Shown piece after piece: positions 26,179 through 42,524 of a DNA stretch of 64,000 nt; the first letter of the stretch is position 1, and every line of letters begins with the position of its first letter. The stretch is from positions 2,654,485-2,718,484 of the forward strand of contig NC_134027.1 in assembly GCF_964204645.1 (NCBI RefSeq). The letters are read 5' to 3'. Source of the DNA: Tubulanus polymorphus. Lineage: Eukaryota > Nemertea > Palaeonemertea > Tubulaniformes > Tubulanidae. The notes beneath the pieces were generated by a model. That model was not told where the DNA came from and ran no database searches. It saw only the letters and a list, made by a program, of their open reading frames with translations. A program made the translations under genes and the position numbers.

Positions 26179-27123
26179 AATATTGAAGTCAGATGCTTCA
26201 TTCTGAAGTCGATCACCGTCTCGCTTTCCAGGGTTTGGTTGCCTAGCTCCTACCGATGCTTTGCCAATTTGTGCTGGCATGAACTTCGGCGGGGGACCCC
26301 GAGGGTGCTCCAAAGTCTATATTATGATAAAGCGTGATTGCACTCAAGACTCATAAGTATTAAACTAGAAATTCTGTGTCATAGATAACCGGGCCCGACA
26401 GGTCAACCCTCCGAGGACTCGTGTTCTATAAATATTTTTATTTTCTTATTCTATGTAACATTGTGTGTGAATCTGATTAATCGGAAAATAAACAAAAAAC
26501 ATATCAACTAAATGTCTCCTTGTCATCTACTGGGGAATCGGCACTGTTGTCCCGCTCGAGCTCATTGGGAGATGCTGGCTATGTGATCCCGGACTGCAAT
26601 AAATGATTTGGAAGCCGAAGGGTGTTGGAAGCAGGTGGCAGTTGAGGGTTATAAGGGTATCGGAAATGACTATGTCCGGATTGTGAAGCGATTGTCCGAG
26701 GCGGGTTTGTAACGGATTTCGGAGTTGGTGGCAATGGTGAGATAGGTTCGGAGCCCCGGTCCGGTGTCTCAGGCCACTGTCGCCTCCCCCACCGCCGCCT
26801 TGCACTGAATCAGCACGATAAAAATGTATAATTTTGGAACACCAAGTTCTTTTTGGCAACGATTAATTTGTCCCTGTATTAAAAGAAAACATTGTTCAAA
26901 ACGTTTAAAATAAAAGGTTCGAATACTGAACGTCGGCCCGGCGCGCCCCCGCTATCACACTCGATGGGTGGCTCCGAGAATATCCAAGTTAAAGCATTCA
27001 ATGCGCTCCTCATCCGTTCCGTATTTGACTTTATTTCCGGTGTCCTTGGTTTCGCCGATTCCAACACGAATTCTAACGAATTACAGTAAATCAACTAATT
27101 AAATAATACTTATCAGATTGAAA
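26179..27123. other. Intergenic; DLD 5' flank
   Basis: AATAAA-like signals near 26487 fit the 3' end of the multipass gene. A GC-richer block (26560-26820) has short open frames on both strands without recognisable product. It may be a repeat or a CpG-type promoter region for DLD. Confidence 0.4.
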
Positions 27124-30732
<3,609 letters not shown>

Positions 30733-31635
30733 ACGAATGGATTTAACAGACACTCTGAATTTCAGATGTTACTAGTGTATTTTATGTGCTGAGAGATGAA
30801 ACCCTGTATAGAAGATTGTTTGTGTAATTGTTTGCACGGTGATTATAATTGTAAGAATCCTAGGTGAACTCGAGTGATACCTACAATACGATTCTTGAAT
30901 ATGATTGGAGTTTTTCGATATGATACAGTAATACATTAAAAGCATTGCCGATTTGTATCATATATCATATCATGTAAAATGGCTGATAACGGAAGAGTTT
31001 TCTTTACCAAATATTATTAAATGTTGTTTTGCGAGAGCTTTAAACATTGTGTAGAACAGTAATGCATATTATATACTTGGCGTTAGTGTTACAAGTGTAC
31101 CGACCCCTGCGAATAGGTACATTCAAACTTGGTTTACAAGCTCTTCTGTAACTAATCAGTTTGTCACGAGTTGAAAAAATTTGTATTTATAAATAAATTG
31201 TTGATAGATAAATTATTCAATATTCCTTCTTATTTCTGAGGCCTTGTGATTTATTGTGCGGGTTTTTCGGTAGACTCTCTCGGTGAAATATCAGATACAA
31301 GTTACTGTACTCGCTAGAGAAATAGTTTTACAAATAGTTATATTAATCTCAATTTATTCATATCACAGAAAATTACATACCGAGTATCAATATAAAATCG
31401 TACAAAATAGATATCAATTCGTAATTCGACACGTATGCATAAACCAAGTTTTTTTTTTACATTCGATACTGCAGCACATTTTGACTTAGGCTTCATATAT
31501 TCAGCACAAGCATTTGATGAAAATTAATCACATTTCTATTTGCATGTTCGATGGTTTTCAACGTTATTAATTGGCTAAAATCATTTCTATAATAGCACAG
31601 TCTCCAAAATGAACTCTCATCAAAAAAATTACTGA
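30733..31635. other. Convergent 3' UTRs of DLD and Slob-like gene
   Basis: The DLD polyA signal lies near 31191 on +. The Slob-like 3' UTR occupies the right part on the - strand (for example TTTATT at about 31348). No other gene is seen. Confidence 0.5.
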
Positions 31636-34600
31636 CTAAACCTTCGGAGCACTTCGGTCATTGGTCAGAGTCTTTTTCAAGCGAAGTCCGGTGCGAATAT
31701 CACCGAGTAAAGCTTGTCTGCCGGATGATGATGATCGTGTGTTGGTCACTTCGGGAACAGAAGTTAATGATGGAGTAGATTGAATACGCTGTATAGGTGG
31801 GGGTGGGGGTGGGGGTAAAGGAGCTCTAGTTTCACCACTGCCTGATTTTCGCCTTCGTGATTCAATACCTGTAGAACTTGATCTTCGCTTTTTCCGAGTT
31901 CTGAAGAAAGAAGAAATATTTCAGTACCCAATAAAATAAGAATCACCGGTAAGTCTGAAAAATAAAACTGAAATATTTTACCTGCCAGAGTCAGTTTCAT
32001 CTTCAGTACTTGTATATGCAGGGGCTGAACCTTTCCTTTCCCGAGGCTTGTAAGCTTTCTTTGATCTCGTTGACTTCAGCAACTGCTTCATGTTCGCGGT
32101 CAAAAGAACCTAGAGTCGAATCATAAGGAACATCAAATGCCGTAAAGTATTAAATGAGAAATTAACACGAGAATACAGAGTAACAGATTTTCATCGATTG
32201 TGGATCTATGAGAATGTCGACTCACCGGAGCAGGGTTGAACTTTTTCAAAGCTTGAAGGGTTACATCTGCGAAGAATGGATGGTTAATTATCTATAAGGG
32301 AAATTAGCAGACAGTTCATACAAAGAAACTAGAGAGCATAGATGAATTTAATACCGGTAATATATGAAAACAAACCTCTTTTATAGTTGGGTATTTTCTG
32401 CTCTCATTCTCAAATATATAATTTAGGAGCTGAAAAAATATTCAAATTATTATCAATAAGAATCGGTGCCTGAAAGAGAAAGAATCGTGAAGTGAAAATA
32501 TAAACTCACTTCAACAATAGTTGTATGTTGAATGTGTATGATTTGCTGTGGTTCAGGATGGGCAGTGCTACATTCACAACCAGCACTCATCTCAAATATC
32601 AAATGACCTGCGTAGAATTATCGATATCGATTAATGATTATTCGATTCTTGCAGCCAAGAAAAATAAATCTCTCAATTCCTACCGAAGCACAAGGTTTCG
32701 ATTGCATCCCTGTTATCTTTTAACTTCTTCTTGACGAGAGGAAAGATCTTTGGCGTGCTTCCAAAAAAGTTTGATTCGTACGCAGCAATTCTAGAATTAT
32801 CAATCAGGACACATTTCATTAAATTCAGATTACACCGTGAGTTTTTTATCATATAGCAGATCTTACTTACTTGCAGGTCATATTCTGAACCATGATATTA
32901 CCAGTATGCAGATGGGCATGTGGGGGAAAACCTTTCTCGCTCAAAAACTGTAAACCTTTAAGTATTTGTAGACCAAACATTTTCACATGTTCTATCGGCA
33001 ATCCTTTAGCTCTGAACTGATATTTCGCTTGATAACTATCCATACAGCGACTCTAGATTGAAATATAAAATTCATAGATAATATGAATTTTTGATAATAT
33101 CCATGGACGTAATTTCAATATCAAGATAAATAGTGATGTACTTATAGATCTTAGGAAGAGAGTTCAAATATCCGAATAACCATAGAAGCGATAACATTAA
33201 AAATCTCATTTTCTAATGAGTAAATACAGTTTATTAACACGAACGTTTTCGGGATCATATCCCCTCATCAGGTGAAATACAAGTGAATCAAATGATTAAA
33301 CTACAGGTTTATATACAACATAAGTTACAAAATTACAAGTGCTAAATTCTAAGCTAATTACAATTCTAGACAAAGGTTCATCTGATCTCGACTGTAAAAT
33401 TAGGGAGGCCCTGTTTATTAAAGCGCAACGACCCTCTTTAAATCAACAATTATTTCAAAACGGCTCATCCTTTATCCTAAATGTATTCAAATAATTAGTT
33501 TGTAATTAAATACTTGGTTTGTAATTAGCTTAGAATTTAGCACTTGTAATTTTGTAACTTATGTTGTATATAAACCTGTAGTTTAATCATTTGATTCACT
33601 TGTATTTCAAGTGATGTACTTACCCTGTAAATAACATCTTTAAGACTTCCACCTTCATTGTACGACTGGAACAAGGTGATAAATCTTTCAGACGTGCATG
33701 CATCTACTTCAAATACTGGATAAATGAACGGATACTGAAAACAGATAAACAAACATACCACAGATAAATCATAGATATTACAGTAATTAGCCTGGACTGA
33801 ACTTACTTGCAAAGAGTGCAGCAAATCATTCAGAACTTTGTTTGTAGGACGGTCTAGATTTATCAAACAATCAACATGTCGTGGAGACATGGTCATTATC
33901 AGTTCAACTTTCTGACCAGATTTTACTAAGAAATGACTGCAGTCAAGTCTATTACCTGTAAAAATAAAATTACGCAAATCCATAATTGGCTCAACTATTG
34001 AAGATCTAATTTCAACATTAAGCTTTTTTTACTAACCTATATCACCAAGTTGCTGTTGGAATTTATACTTTTCATTTGATCGTAAATAAAATTGACAATT
34101 CATCAAAGCTGTGTCTAAATGAAATAGAAGGAAAAGTTAAGAAGTAGATATATGATGTGAATTCAGCTTTTCATACTTCAAGTAACTCACCCCTGAATTC
34201 ATTTCTGGCTGCTTGTTTTTCCATTTGAATTTTATGTGGCAATGCAAGGTCCTCATTGAGCGCAGTATAATCATATCTACGATGACGCCTTGAGAAAAAG
34301 ATTTTGAAATAATTATGTACTTATTATTAAAACCAATATTGTGTGTGGGTTGAAGGAAATAAAAAAACTCAGTTCAATTACCTGCACCTACAAATTAACC
34401 AAACAATAAGCACAATTAAACATGTTCCCACAATACCAATAAATGCAGCAACCTAAAATTGAACAAATATAAAGCATGTAGAAAAAAATTGGTGGACTGA
34501 CAAAGCGGGATTCGAACCTATAACTTGACAATTCTTTAAATCACAAGACCGTGACATTTTGACTGAACAGAAATAAGTCTAGGTTTGCTCCTCGGTAAAA

Positions 34601-34656
34601 ATAAACAAATATAATATTACCCAAGCGTTATCAGCAAAGAATTCCTTGATTCCCAT
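31636..34656 (-). CDS. Slowpoke-binding protein / PXK-like pseudokinase
   Basis: Thirteen exons join in phase (34621-34656, 34382-34452, 34191-34288, 34037-34114, 33807-33955, 33624-33734, 32871-33052, 32684-32790, 32510-32607, 32376-32429, 32226-32291, 31982-32109, 31636-31900), 480 residues. One membrane segment (VAAFIGIVGTCLIVLIVWLI, residues 13-32) precedes a protein-kinase-like fold. The catalytic loop reads HLHTGNIM (228-235) where active kinases have HRDxxxxN, and DFG is replaced by KIAAYES. The C-terminus has a Ser/Arg/Lys-rich tail, a proline run and a WH2-like motif (ALLGDIRTGLRLKK). These features match Slob of insects and PXK of vertebrates, though the PX domain of PXK is absent. 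The known roles of relatives are modulation of Slowpoke K+ channels and membrane trafficking. Catalysis is unlikely. The start is the first ATG in frame before the TM exon; head-to-head with BRD7/9. Confidence 0.88.
33190..33605. mobile_element. Penelope-like element remnant with inverted terminal repeats
   Basis: Inverted arms of about 84 bp (33281-33364 and 33520-33603, near-perfect) flank a + strand open segment, 33384-33494, ending in a stop. It reads CKIREALFIKAQRPSLNQQL, the C-terminal signature of the GIY-YIG endonuclease region of Penelope-like retroelements. A hammerhead motif sits just outside the left arm. Reverse transcriptase is gone. The remnant lies in the Slob-like intron, 18 bp from an exon edge. 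Confidence 0.75.
33237..33275 (-). ncRNA. Minimal hammerhead ribozyme motif
   Basis: On the minus strand: CAC (stem I), CTGATGA core, stem II GGGAT-ATG-ATCCC after one extra G, GAA, then a loop-less palindromic stem III AACGTT, C, and GTG closing stem I. Cleavage would fall between 33241 and 33240. Hammerheads with tiny stem III are established in Penelope-like elements and are thought to act as dimers. Activity of this copy is inferred. Confidence 0.65.
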
Positions 34657-35206
34657 ATCTAATGCTCAGTATTGACAGTTACAGTAACCAATTCGTGCAT
34701 TTTGGTAAGGATTCAGGAAAGAAGAAAATAACGGGAAACTACGGAATAGGGAAAACCCACTTCTGATTGGGACTGGCATCTAGTCTAGTTACCGGCCTGG
34801 GACAGGCAACCAGTCTAGGCAAGAAAAGTTCGGCGAGCTAGATAGCAGCACCGTACGGTCACCTAGCGGAATTTCTCAGAACTAATATAATACCACAGCT
34901 CACTATTGAGTTGCGAATTAAGAATAAAACTCTTTTTCAACATCTAGTGCAGCAATCCTAACTGTCAACGGAAAGGGGACTGTTAGATCGCTGTTTGTTT
35001 ATCCCATGTTCTAATTCTACCCCACAAAAGACATTAGTTCAAAGAAATTCCGCTAGGGAACCGTATGGTGCTGTCACCGTTGCGCGATAATTCTGAAGGT
35101 CGTAGAATGATTATTTTGTCTTTGTTAATTTCTACTCTTAATTTATTCATAATTAAACTGTTGAAAACCCGGTTAACCCGAATTGCTTAGATTCAGTGTG
35201 TAAGAT
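34657..35206. promoter_or_regulatory. Bidirectional promoter region, Slob-like / BRD7-9
   Basis: Only 550 bp separate the start codons of two divergently transcribed genes, so both promoters must lie here. It contains a foldback (GCAGCACCGTACGGTCACC at 34845 against GGGAACCGTATGGTGCTG at 35056) with arms of about 34 bp. Whether the foldback is a MITE or a regulatory structure is open. Confidence 0.55.
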
Positions 35207-38200
35207 ATGGGTAAAAAGCACAAGAAGCATCATAAGCATGAAAAATCTGAGAAACGTTCGAGCAAAAATAAAACTGACAGTGATACTGAATATGAAGAAG
35301 GTATTTAATTTATCAATCAATTAAAAAGTCTGCTTTCCCTTGCTCTTACGGATGGGGATGCCTGCTGACTGGATCTACATCAGGCTGCCATAGGACTTAA
35401 GGTTATATTCTAAAACTCGTGTATTTCAGAACAAGAAAAAGATGAAGAAAAGCCATTGAAATTAGTGTTGAAAGTCGGAGCTACAACAAGTAGTCAGGAT
35501 TCGGATCAGGTTTATCCGAGTGCAGAACCGTCATATCACGAACGAAAACACAAACATAAAAAGAAGAAAAGGAAGAAAGATCGCAGTGAGAAAGAAAAAG
35601 AGAAACATCGTCATCATGAAGTTAAGAGGGTAAGTAAAGACTCGCTGTTGAAAATTGAATATAACTTATCTGAACCAAGAACTGAAAATCATTGGAAAAA
35701 TGAGTGTGAGAAAATTTTGAAACATTCTTTTTTCAGGCGAAACGGAAATATGAAGAGGATGGAGACGAGGATGAAGAAGATGATGACGATGATGAAAATG
35801 ATGAAGATTATAAAGGTGAAATCGATGCGATAGAGGAAGATGAAGATCTCGTAGTACGGAAGGATGATATCGGTGATAAAAAGTTACGTGAACCGCGTAG
35901 CTGTACGATGAAAACTAACAGCGACGGTGCTTTACCTGTTTGTCTCGATTATATACATAATCTCTGTCAAAAGTAAGTTATTGTAGTTCTACATCTTTAA
36001 ATAACAAAATAGTCAACTATGGCACTAGAGGATCACACTTGTCGCAAGAGCATGACTGATTTATCGTTCCCCAGATTCAACTAAAATCTATCCGTAATTT
36101 TCTTGAATTCGATGAAATAGTTTCTTATGTGGTAATTCAAATGTTGATATATCACCGAAACGAGATTATCTTTTTGATAGGAAAGACGTAAATGGATTCT
36201 TTGCTTTCCCGGTCAATGATGTCATCGCTCCTGGTTATTCGTCAATTATAAGCGAACCGATGGACTTCAGTACCATGAAAATAAAGATTGATGATAGCGA
36301 TTATTCCAATGTGATGGAATACAAGGTAAAATCTTCATCGTTTCAACGTTTAATCGAAGCGTATGAAATATTGACTTAATGAGTTTGTATTTTCGATATC
36401 AGCGAGACTTCAAATTAATGTGTGAGAACGCGATGACCTATAACAGACCGGAGACTATTTATTACAAAGCTGCCAAGAAACTATTACAGAGTGGTTTGAA
36501 AATTCTCAGCAAGGTTTGTAAACTAACTACAATGGAACCTCGTTTTAACAAAGTATCGATTATAATGAACATATTGTCCGCTCGCCTGAAGTTCATTGTA
36601 TTATGATTCTGTTGTCACTGAAATATTTTGCAGGATAAACTCGTACAAATGAGAAGAAACCTATCATTTTTGGCGTGTATATCCGATCAGGAACTGGGAT
36701 TGGATGCACCAGATCCTGCACCTGATATTGAATTACAGCAAATGAAAGCGGCTGACAAAGAAAGAAAGAAAATGAAAGCTAAGATGAACCAAAGGTAATG
36801 CTTCTAAGACTTCTCAGTTTTTAATGACATGCACAAGCATATTTCCAGGGATCCTGCGAGTTTGTTTAAAATAAAAATCTAAATGAATTCACAAATTTGT
36901 ATAATATCTCATAAAGGGTGTTTACTTTTCATATAAAGATTGCTTTTTCTTATGAATCTGCCCTTAAGAACAGGGTCCCTACAAGTCCTTGAATCCTTGA
37001 AAACTCCTTGATTTTTGAATATATTTTTCAAGGTCCTTGAAAATCCTTTAATTTTGAGAAATATCCATAAACTCCTTAAATTCTGGGAAAGTCCTATTAA
37101 AAATTTTCAAAAAGTCCTTTTCAGAAGACAGTGTATTCAATTATTCTTCATTGTGTGACTTGTGAGTGAAAGTTGTTTCACTTTGAGATTTAAAACATTT
37201 AAACATGTAAAACCAAAACGGCACACACAACAACTGATCAAAATTTGAGAAAAACATGGATTTTGTTTTTGAATTTTCGACTTTTTTTCCTTATATATGA
37301 CCGCGAAAACCTCCTTGAATTTTGAAAATTACTCCTTGAAAATTCCTTGAAAAGTCCTTGAATTCTGGATACCAGTAATTGTAGGAACCTTGAAGAACCC
37401 TTTGATGGTATTCCTAACACATGTTACGTTCGTTTCAGTTTGAGTAAATATGAAGCAGTTCCTGACAACTTAACAGCGAATGAGATTTTAGAACAAGCTC
37501 AAGCAGCGTCGAAACATGCTTCCGATATGTTGACTCTGCGCAAACCGAAGACCAGCTTCGGATTTTTGCGACGGCAGAAAGATGGAACCACGACAATGAA
37601 ACTACTTAACCACGAAAATGATGGAATATGTATGTTTCAGATTTTTTGAATTTTCGCAGTCAAAACCGCTAAATCTGGATCATTTGGGACCAATGAAATC
37701 CATCTGTTAATATACTTTCTAATTCAACATCATATTTTACATACCTGTTACATGTATGTTTACATAGATGAATCATGAATTATATCAGGATCGGGTCAAA
37801 AAAAGTATTGAACTGGGTAATCCTGATTAGGTGGCTTTGGCTGTTTTTATGAAGTAAAGCAATTAAGTAATTTAAAGTATGTTTTACATGATTACAGTGA
37901 ATGAAAAGGAAAGGGTGGTAAATATGGGGTCATTAGTCGGTAAACTGACAGCTGGTAGTGGAAGTCTTCCTGGGTTCAAAGAAGAAAAGCGTAACCAAGT
38001 AAAACCAGGTATTTAACAAGCCCTATACGATCAATGATGTAGTTTTGATGATCTGCTCGGTGTTCGCTTTATACAATTGTGTTTGTGTCTATTCTATAGT
38101 GAATTATTTGAATTACGGTCCATTCAGCAGTTACGCACCGATCTACGATTCCAGTTTCGCTTCGTTGAGCAAGGAAGAATCCGATATATTATTATCTTGC

Positions 38201-39883
38201 TACGGAACTGAGACTTGTGTCAATTACGCTACGAGGTAAATATAAACACAATTCATGTATACGTCAATAAACACGATTGTTCGTATACTCTGCAGAAAAC
38301 AGTCCCATGTTTTCAGTTTACAAGAATTTGTCGAAGATTGTGGAGATTACACTGTTAAAATGGTTGATCGAATGCTCGATATTCTAACAAGAGGTGAACA
38401 TTCTAAAGCTAAAGCTAAAGTGGATGAGGTATGTTTTTAATGCATATAGCATATACTGCTCGAGTTGTATACCGTGTGTATTTTACTTGAAGAACCTTGT
38501 ACTTTTGTGTGTTTAGTTGGAGAAGGAAATTGCGGCTAAGCAGAAAGTTGATGAATCTTTGAAACAAGCAGCACCAACCACTAGCAAGGTAACTGAGTCC
38601 ACTCGTGCCTCATTCATTCTTGACATCTGGCCGGTATGAATTCCTACATTAATATGTTGAAATTTATGAACAATTTTTCAGAGTGAAGCTAATTCCGACA
38701 GTAAGGTTGACTTTAATAACCTGCGAACTCTTTCAAACATCGGAATCGACACATCTTTCCTTGATACATTTGGTAAGAGTTAATAATAACAGTGACATTT
38801 TTTTTAAAGTTCATTTCTTATGAGATGAGTTGTATAAGTGCTGTGATAACCTGTGTCAAATCAGTAATGTGAAACTCAAGTTCTTTATTACTAACATATC
38901 TGTCTTCAGTTTTCCGTATTTTCGATAATTTTTTGTTTTCAGAAAAAGAAATGAGGCAGGAAAATAAAACCGAAGTCGTTCAAAAGAAATTGGATGAAAC
39001 GTCAGGTTTTATTAAAGATCTAGAACGAGTACAGAATGAACGATTGAGTAGACAACCACCCCCGCATTTATCCTATATTCCTGGGCCTTCTCCGACTGAA
39101 ATTCAACTAGGTAACCACAGATTTAATACATGTTTGAAAACAGAGTCAGTTTCAAATAGTTATTCTTTTATTGTGTATTACATTTATTTTGTTTCAGCCG
39201 AGAAAGTAACCAAAGGATTAACAGATCTGACTAAACAGGTAAAATATGTTTTTTTTTAAATGAAACATAAGGGACCATTCATTAATTGACCTCATTTCCC
39301 AAGTGCATAATGCTTGTGTGGAACAATCAGGAAATAATTGGACAAGAACCCAGGGTCCAGTTCCACAGTTGTGAGTTAAGATTTGACCCTGGGTTAAAAC
39401 ATCGAAAATGAACTAACTTTAACTCTGAGTCAACTCTAACTCACAACTGTGGAACTGGGTCCTGAGTATTTTGCGTACATACTTCTACTTTGGTTGATGA
39501 TGCGGAACTTCATTTCATAATGATTCAATATTTTGTAGGTGAAACCTGGGGATGTTGTATCAGCAACAGGAGTACGTAAAGCATTAGGAATCACTGTAGA
39601 CCAAACATCAGACGTTCCTTCATCCAGCGATGATGAGGATGATGATGATGATGATGAAGAAGACAAGGAAAAACGAACACCGCAATCACTGACACCAGAG
39701 GACGAGGAGGTCGCTAGTCCCGATGTAGAAATGGAGGAGGATAGAAACGTCGATGAATTCAGCGATGAAGCTTTGAATCTTCAGTCGAGTCAGAGTCCAC
39801 CGACTACAGGAGACGAGAAGGAAAGTGGGACAGCTGATGAGTTAAATGAAAATGATGATGATGTAGAATCTATGGAAATCTAA
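35207..39883 (+). CDS. BRD9: Bromodomain-containing protein 7/9
   Basis: Exons (35207-35300, 35430-35629, 35737-35972, 36181-36325, 36403-36513, 36634-36794, 37439-37629, 37898-38008, 38100-38235, 38317-38428, 38517-38588, 38682-38772, 38943-39110, 39198-39238, 39539-39883) all join in phase to 737 residues. A His/Lys-rich N-terminus (MGKKHKKHHKHEK), a KHKKKKRKK nuclear signal and an acidic run precede one bromodomain (about 165-262; FFAFPVNDVIAPGYS, acetyl-lysine-binding Asn239 in MTYNRPET). A DUF3512 region follows (YGPFSSYAPIYDSSFASLSK), then an acidic Ser/Asp/Glu-rich C-terminus. Vertebrate BRD9 and BRD7 are SWI/SNF (ncBAF and PBAF) subunits that read acetylated histones. The single invertebrate gene is usually pro-orthologous to both; the symbol is a convenience. 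It is longer than human BRD9 (597), mainly through the tails. PolyA signal near 40052. Confidence 0.93.
36975..37395. repeat. CCTTGAAAA-rich MITE-like block in BRD7/9 intron
   Basis: The ends GGGTCCCTACAAGTCCTTGA and ATTGTAGGAACCTTGAA are inverted. The inside is dense with TCCTTGAAAATCC-type words on both strands. Non-coding. Confidence 0.55.
39351..39464. mobile_element. 114-bp MITE with CAGG(G/A)(T/C)CCAGTTCCAC termini
   Basis: The left end CAGGGTCCAGTTCCACAGTT and right end AACTGTGGAACTGGGTCCTG are inverted; inversion extends through GTGAGTTA/TAACTCAC. It lies in the last BRD7/9 intron and is related to 9971-10080. Confidence 0.85.
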
Positions 39884-40542
39884 GTTGAACAAATTCTCTA
39901 CTTTAATGAATTGATTTCTTATTTCTCTACTAAATTTATGAGGATTATATTGCGTCTCCAAGTAAGATGTGTTCTCTTGTAAAAATTTATGTTTAACCTT
40001 ATTTATGTATGTTTCAATTACATGTACATGTACGTGAAACATTTGTACGGAAATAAAATACCATTCATTCATACATATATCATCTATTTACTTGCAAATC
40101 CCTTCTAGTTGTCAGGGTAAATGTACCAAAGATTTTATGGGACACAGCGCCAATTTAGGATAAGAAGATCACCAAAAACAACTGATTAAATTACGGATGA
40201 ATGTCAACAATTGTTTTATTATCCTCATTATAAAAACAAAACTAATAAAAATCAAATCAAAATTAAGTTCTAATTAAACAATAACTAATTGAATTCGAGT
40301 AACAACTATTCTTGTGTAGATAAGATGTCACGTTCTGTCTCTGGAGTGTTATACTACTTCACAAACCTGAAAGTAGATCATACAGTACGTGTTACAACAA
40401 TGAGCAATAATAGGTGAACCACAAAATCATTCTATTCAGATATTAAAGTAAGAAGCAGTTCATCAAATGGTCACATTTAAATAATTTGTCCATGTATTGA
40501 ATGTCCAAGCTCTATTAACACTCAATGCAAGTTTTACTGTAC
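39884..40542. other. Convergent 3' UTRs of BRD7/9 and RNF212B-like
   Basis: AATAAA on + near 40052 and on - near 40213 place the two transcript ends about 150 bp apart. No further gene. Confidence 0.55.
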
Positions 40543-42524
40543 TTAATGAATGGTTGCTAACCCTTTCAAATGATGAGGGCTAGTCTGCATCGGAGAATAA
40601 AGCACTTGTCGAACGCGTGGAGTTTCAGGGTCGTATGGGTTCGGCGTTTTCACTTCTTTCAGTTTCAAATCAAACATGTACGGAGATGATGCCGGACTAA
40701 AATGATAAAATCATTCTCATACTACATAACTGAAAGTCACGTATATTTATCTATAATGATATAATCATGCATGTACACCTACTATTTGCCGTGATAAACA
40801 GGTGAAGGCGTTCCCGGAATAATACCTCTTTTACCATGATACGGTGGAGTCCTCAATGAAATTCGATGGCTTGAAATCTGCATATTCTGTTGCTGAATTC
40901 AAGATTGATGCAAGATGATTTTTGTTATCGGTACGAGTACAAAATGTTGTTACAGTTGTTAATCTACAATTCTACGAAATTAGTTTGCCATGTCATGAAT
41001 TGAAAAATGATGTTGAATGAAGTAGAGGCAATTGGCTCATGGTAGCAAGCGGAGGCTACACAGAACGTAGAAATATCAACAGTTAAATTACTTATGAGCG
41101 CGAATTAAAATCAAACTCAAATTTAACAAAACTGAACCACTTTTTACTTACTGAGCTGGTTATTTGAGATGATTGGGACATAAGTCGTGATGCTATGTTG
41201 TTAATTTGTGGACTGGACCTTACAATACACAATAGTGAAACAGATTTGTAAATTTCATGGAAATATATTTGATTAACCTACATAGATCTATGAGGATGGA
41301 ATGGTATAATATACCTGGTATTAGAAGGGCTCCCACCCTGAAATAAAATCCAAATAAACTTTTTAAATGAAGATTGATGTCATGCGATAAAATATCAAAC
41401 ACAAATAAAAAATTTAGAAACGAGAATGATTTTACTCTGCCTCCTGCTATCGCCTTCTTCAAGTATGAATTCTCTTGCCTCAGAAGTAGAACTTCCCTGA
41501 AATAAGAAAGAAATCATTTTGAGCAGTAAATTTTCAGTGCTTACCCAGCAAACTAAACATTTATATGAATCAACTCACTTTTCAAGCTTTTGTATTTGTT
41601 CACCAGCTTTCTGAAACCCTTTCACTTTATCCATAATTGTATTTTGTCGGCTCAGCTACAAACAAGGAATGAAAGAACTTTTTTCCTCATTGGTTTATCA
41701 AAGGTAAGAAATTACGCGGAAATCACAACAAAATTTCGTCAAAGTTTTGTAAATTTCACATAGTTCAAAGAAATTTCAACAATTTTCACCAATTTGTCAC
41801 ATATATTTTGCCACCACCACTACACAAGATAAAATAATTATTTCTTACCAACTGTTTACGATGACTGTACAGTCTGAGTCGATGGTTCCTTTGGAATTCA
41901 ATCACCTTTTGAAATAGAACATTCAAAATCAATTCATGGGTTCACTAAAAGATAGTTCAATCCAGCAGCAGGCATGCGCTGCTCTGGCTGGTAGTTTAAT
42001 GTTTCCTGCATTTACCTGCACAATTTGCTTGTAATTCTTCTTCAACAAATACAAAGGATCAGAAAAGAAAATTTCCACTTCTGGTCTCATCTAGAAAATT
42101 GGAAACGGAACTTAATTTACTCCGCCTTTGGGGACAAATTTAATCTAGGCCGAGCCAAGTTCGATGTGTTAAAACACAAGTTAAGCGTTGGACAATTAAT
42201 ACCGTCATTAATACTAACCTTGTTTGATATCAATGGGGTTGAAGTGCAACGATTCCCACAAATTTTACACTTTTCATTTTTTTCTACATAAAACAAGAGA
42301 TAACCGAAAAAATTAGCAGGAAAAAAAGAAAGGGGCATCTTCGATCATGATCAGTGACCGTGACAAGTGTGACTGGAGTCAGTAAGTAAGGTGCACACGT
42401 GAGTGAGATAAGTACCACCATTCTGCAAACAATCATCACAGAACACATGTCCGCAGCTAGTCAAAAAGAATTTTAATCCATCAGGTTGTCGGTAACATAA
42501 ATTACAATGCACCCAATCGGCCAT
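40543..42524 (-). CDS. RNF212B: RNF212B-like RING protein (Zip3/HEI10/RNF212 family)
   Basis: Ten exons (42416-42524, 42219-42283, 42016-42090, 41849-41905, 41579-41655, 41436-41496, 41315-41337, 41152-41218, 40783-40892, 40543-40696) join in phase to 265 residues. The N-terminus [13 protein letters not shown] carries a complete RING: C7, C10, C24, H26 (TSCGHVFC), C29, C32, C42, C45. A coiled coil (about 95-150, [20 protein letters not shown]) and a Ser/Pro-rich tail follow, as in vertebrate RNF212B. The family are SUMO/ubiquitin-type E3 factors that stabilise recombination intermediates and promote crossovers on meiotic chromosomes. Expression is expected in germ cells. The choice between RNF212 and RNF212B rests on the WxHCNxC start and is tentative. 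Confidence 0.88.

Noticed and set aside
34496-34530. tRNA-like B box with CCACCA-like end (minus strand)
   Set aside because: No A box, no T-stem pairing and no cloverleaf; at most a decayed SINE.
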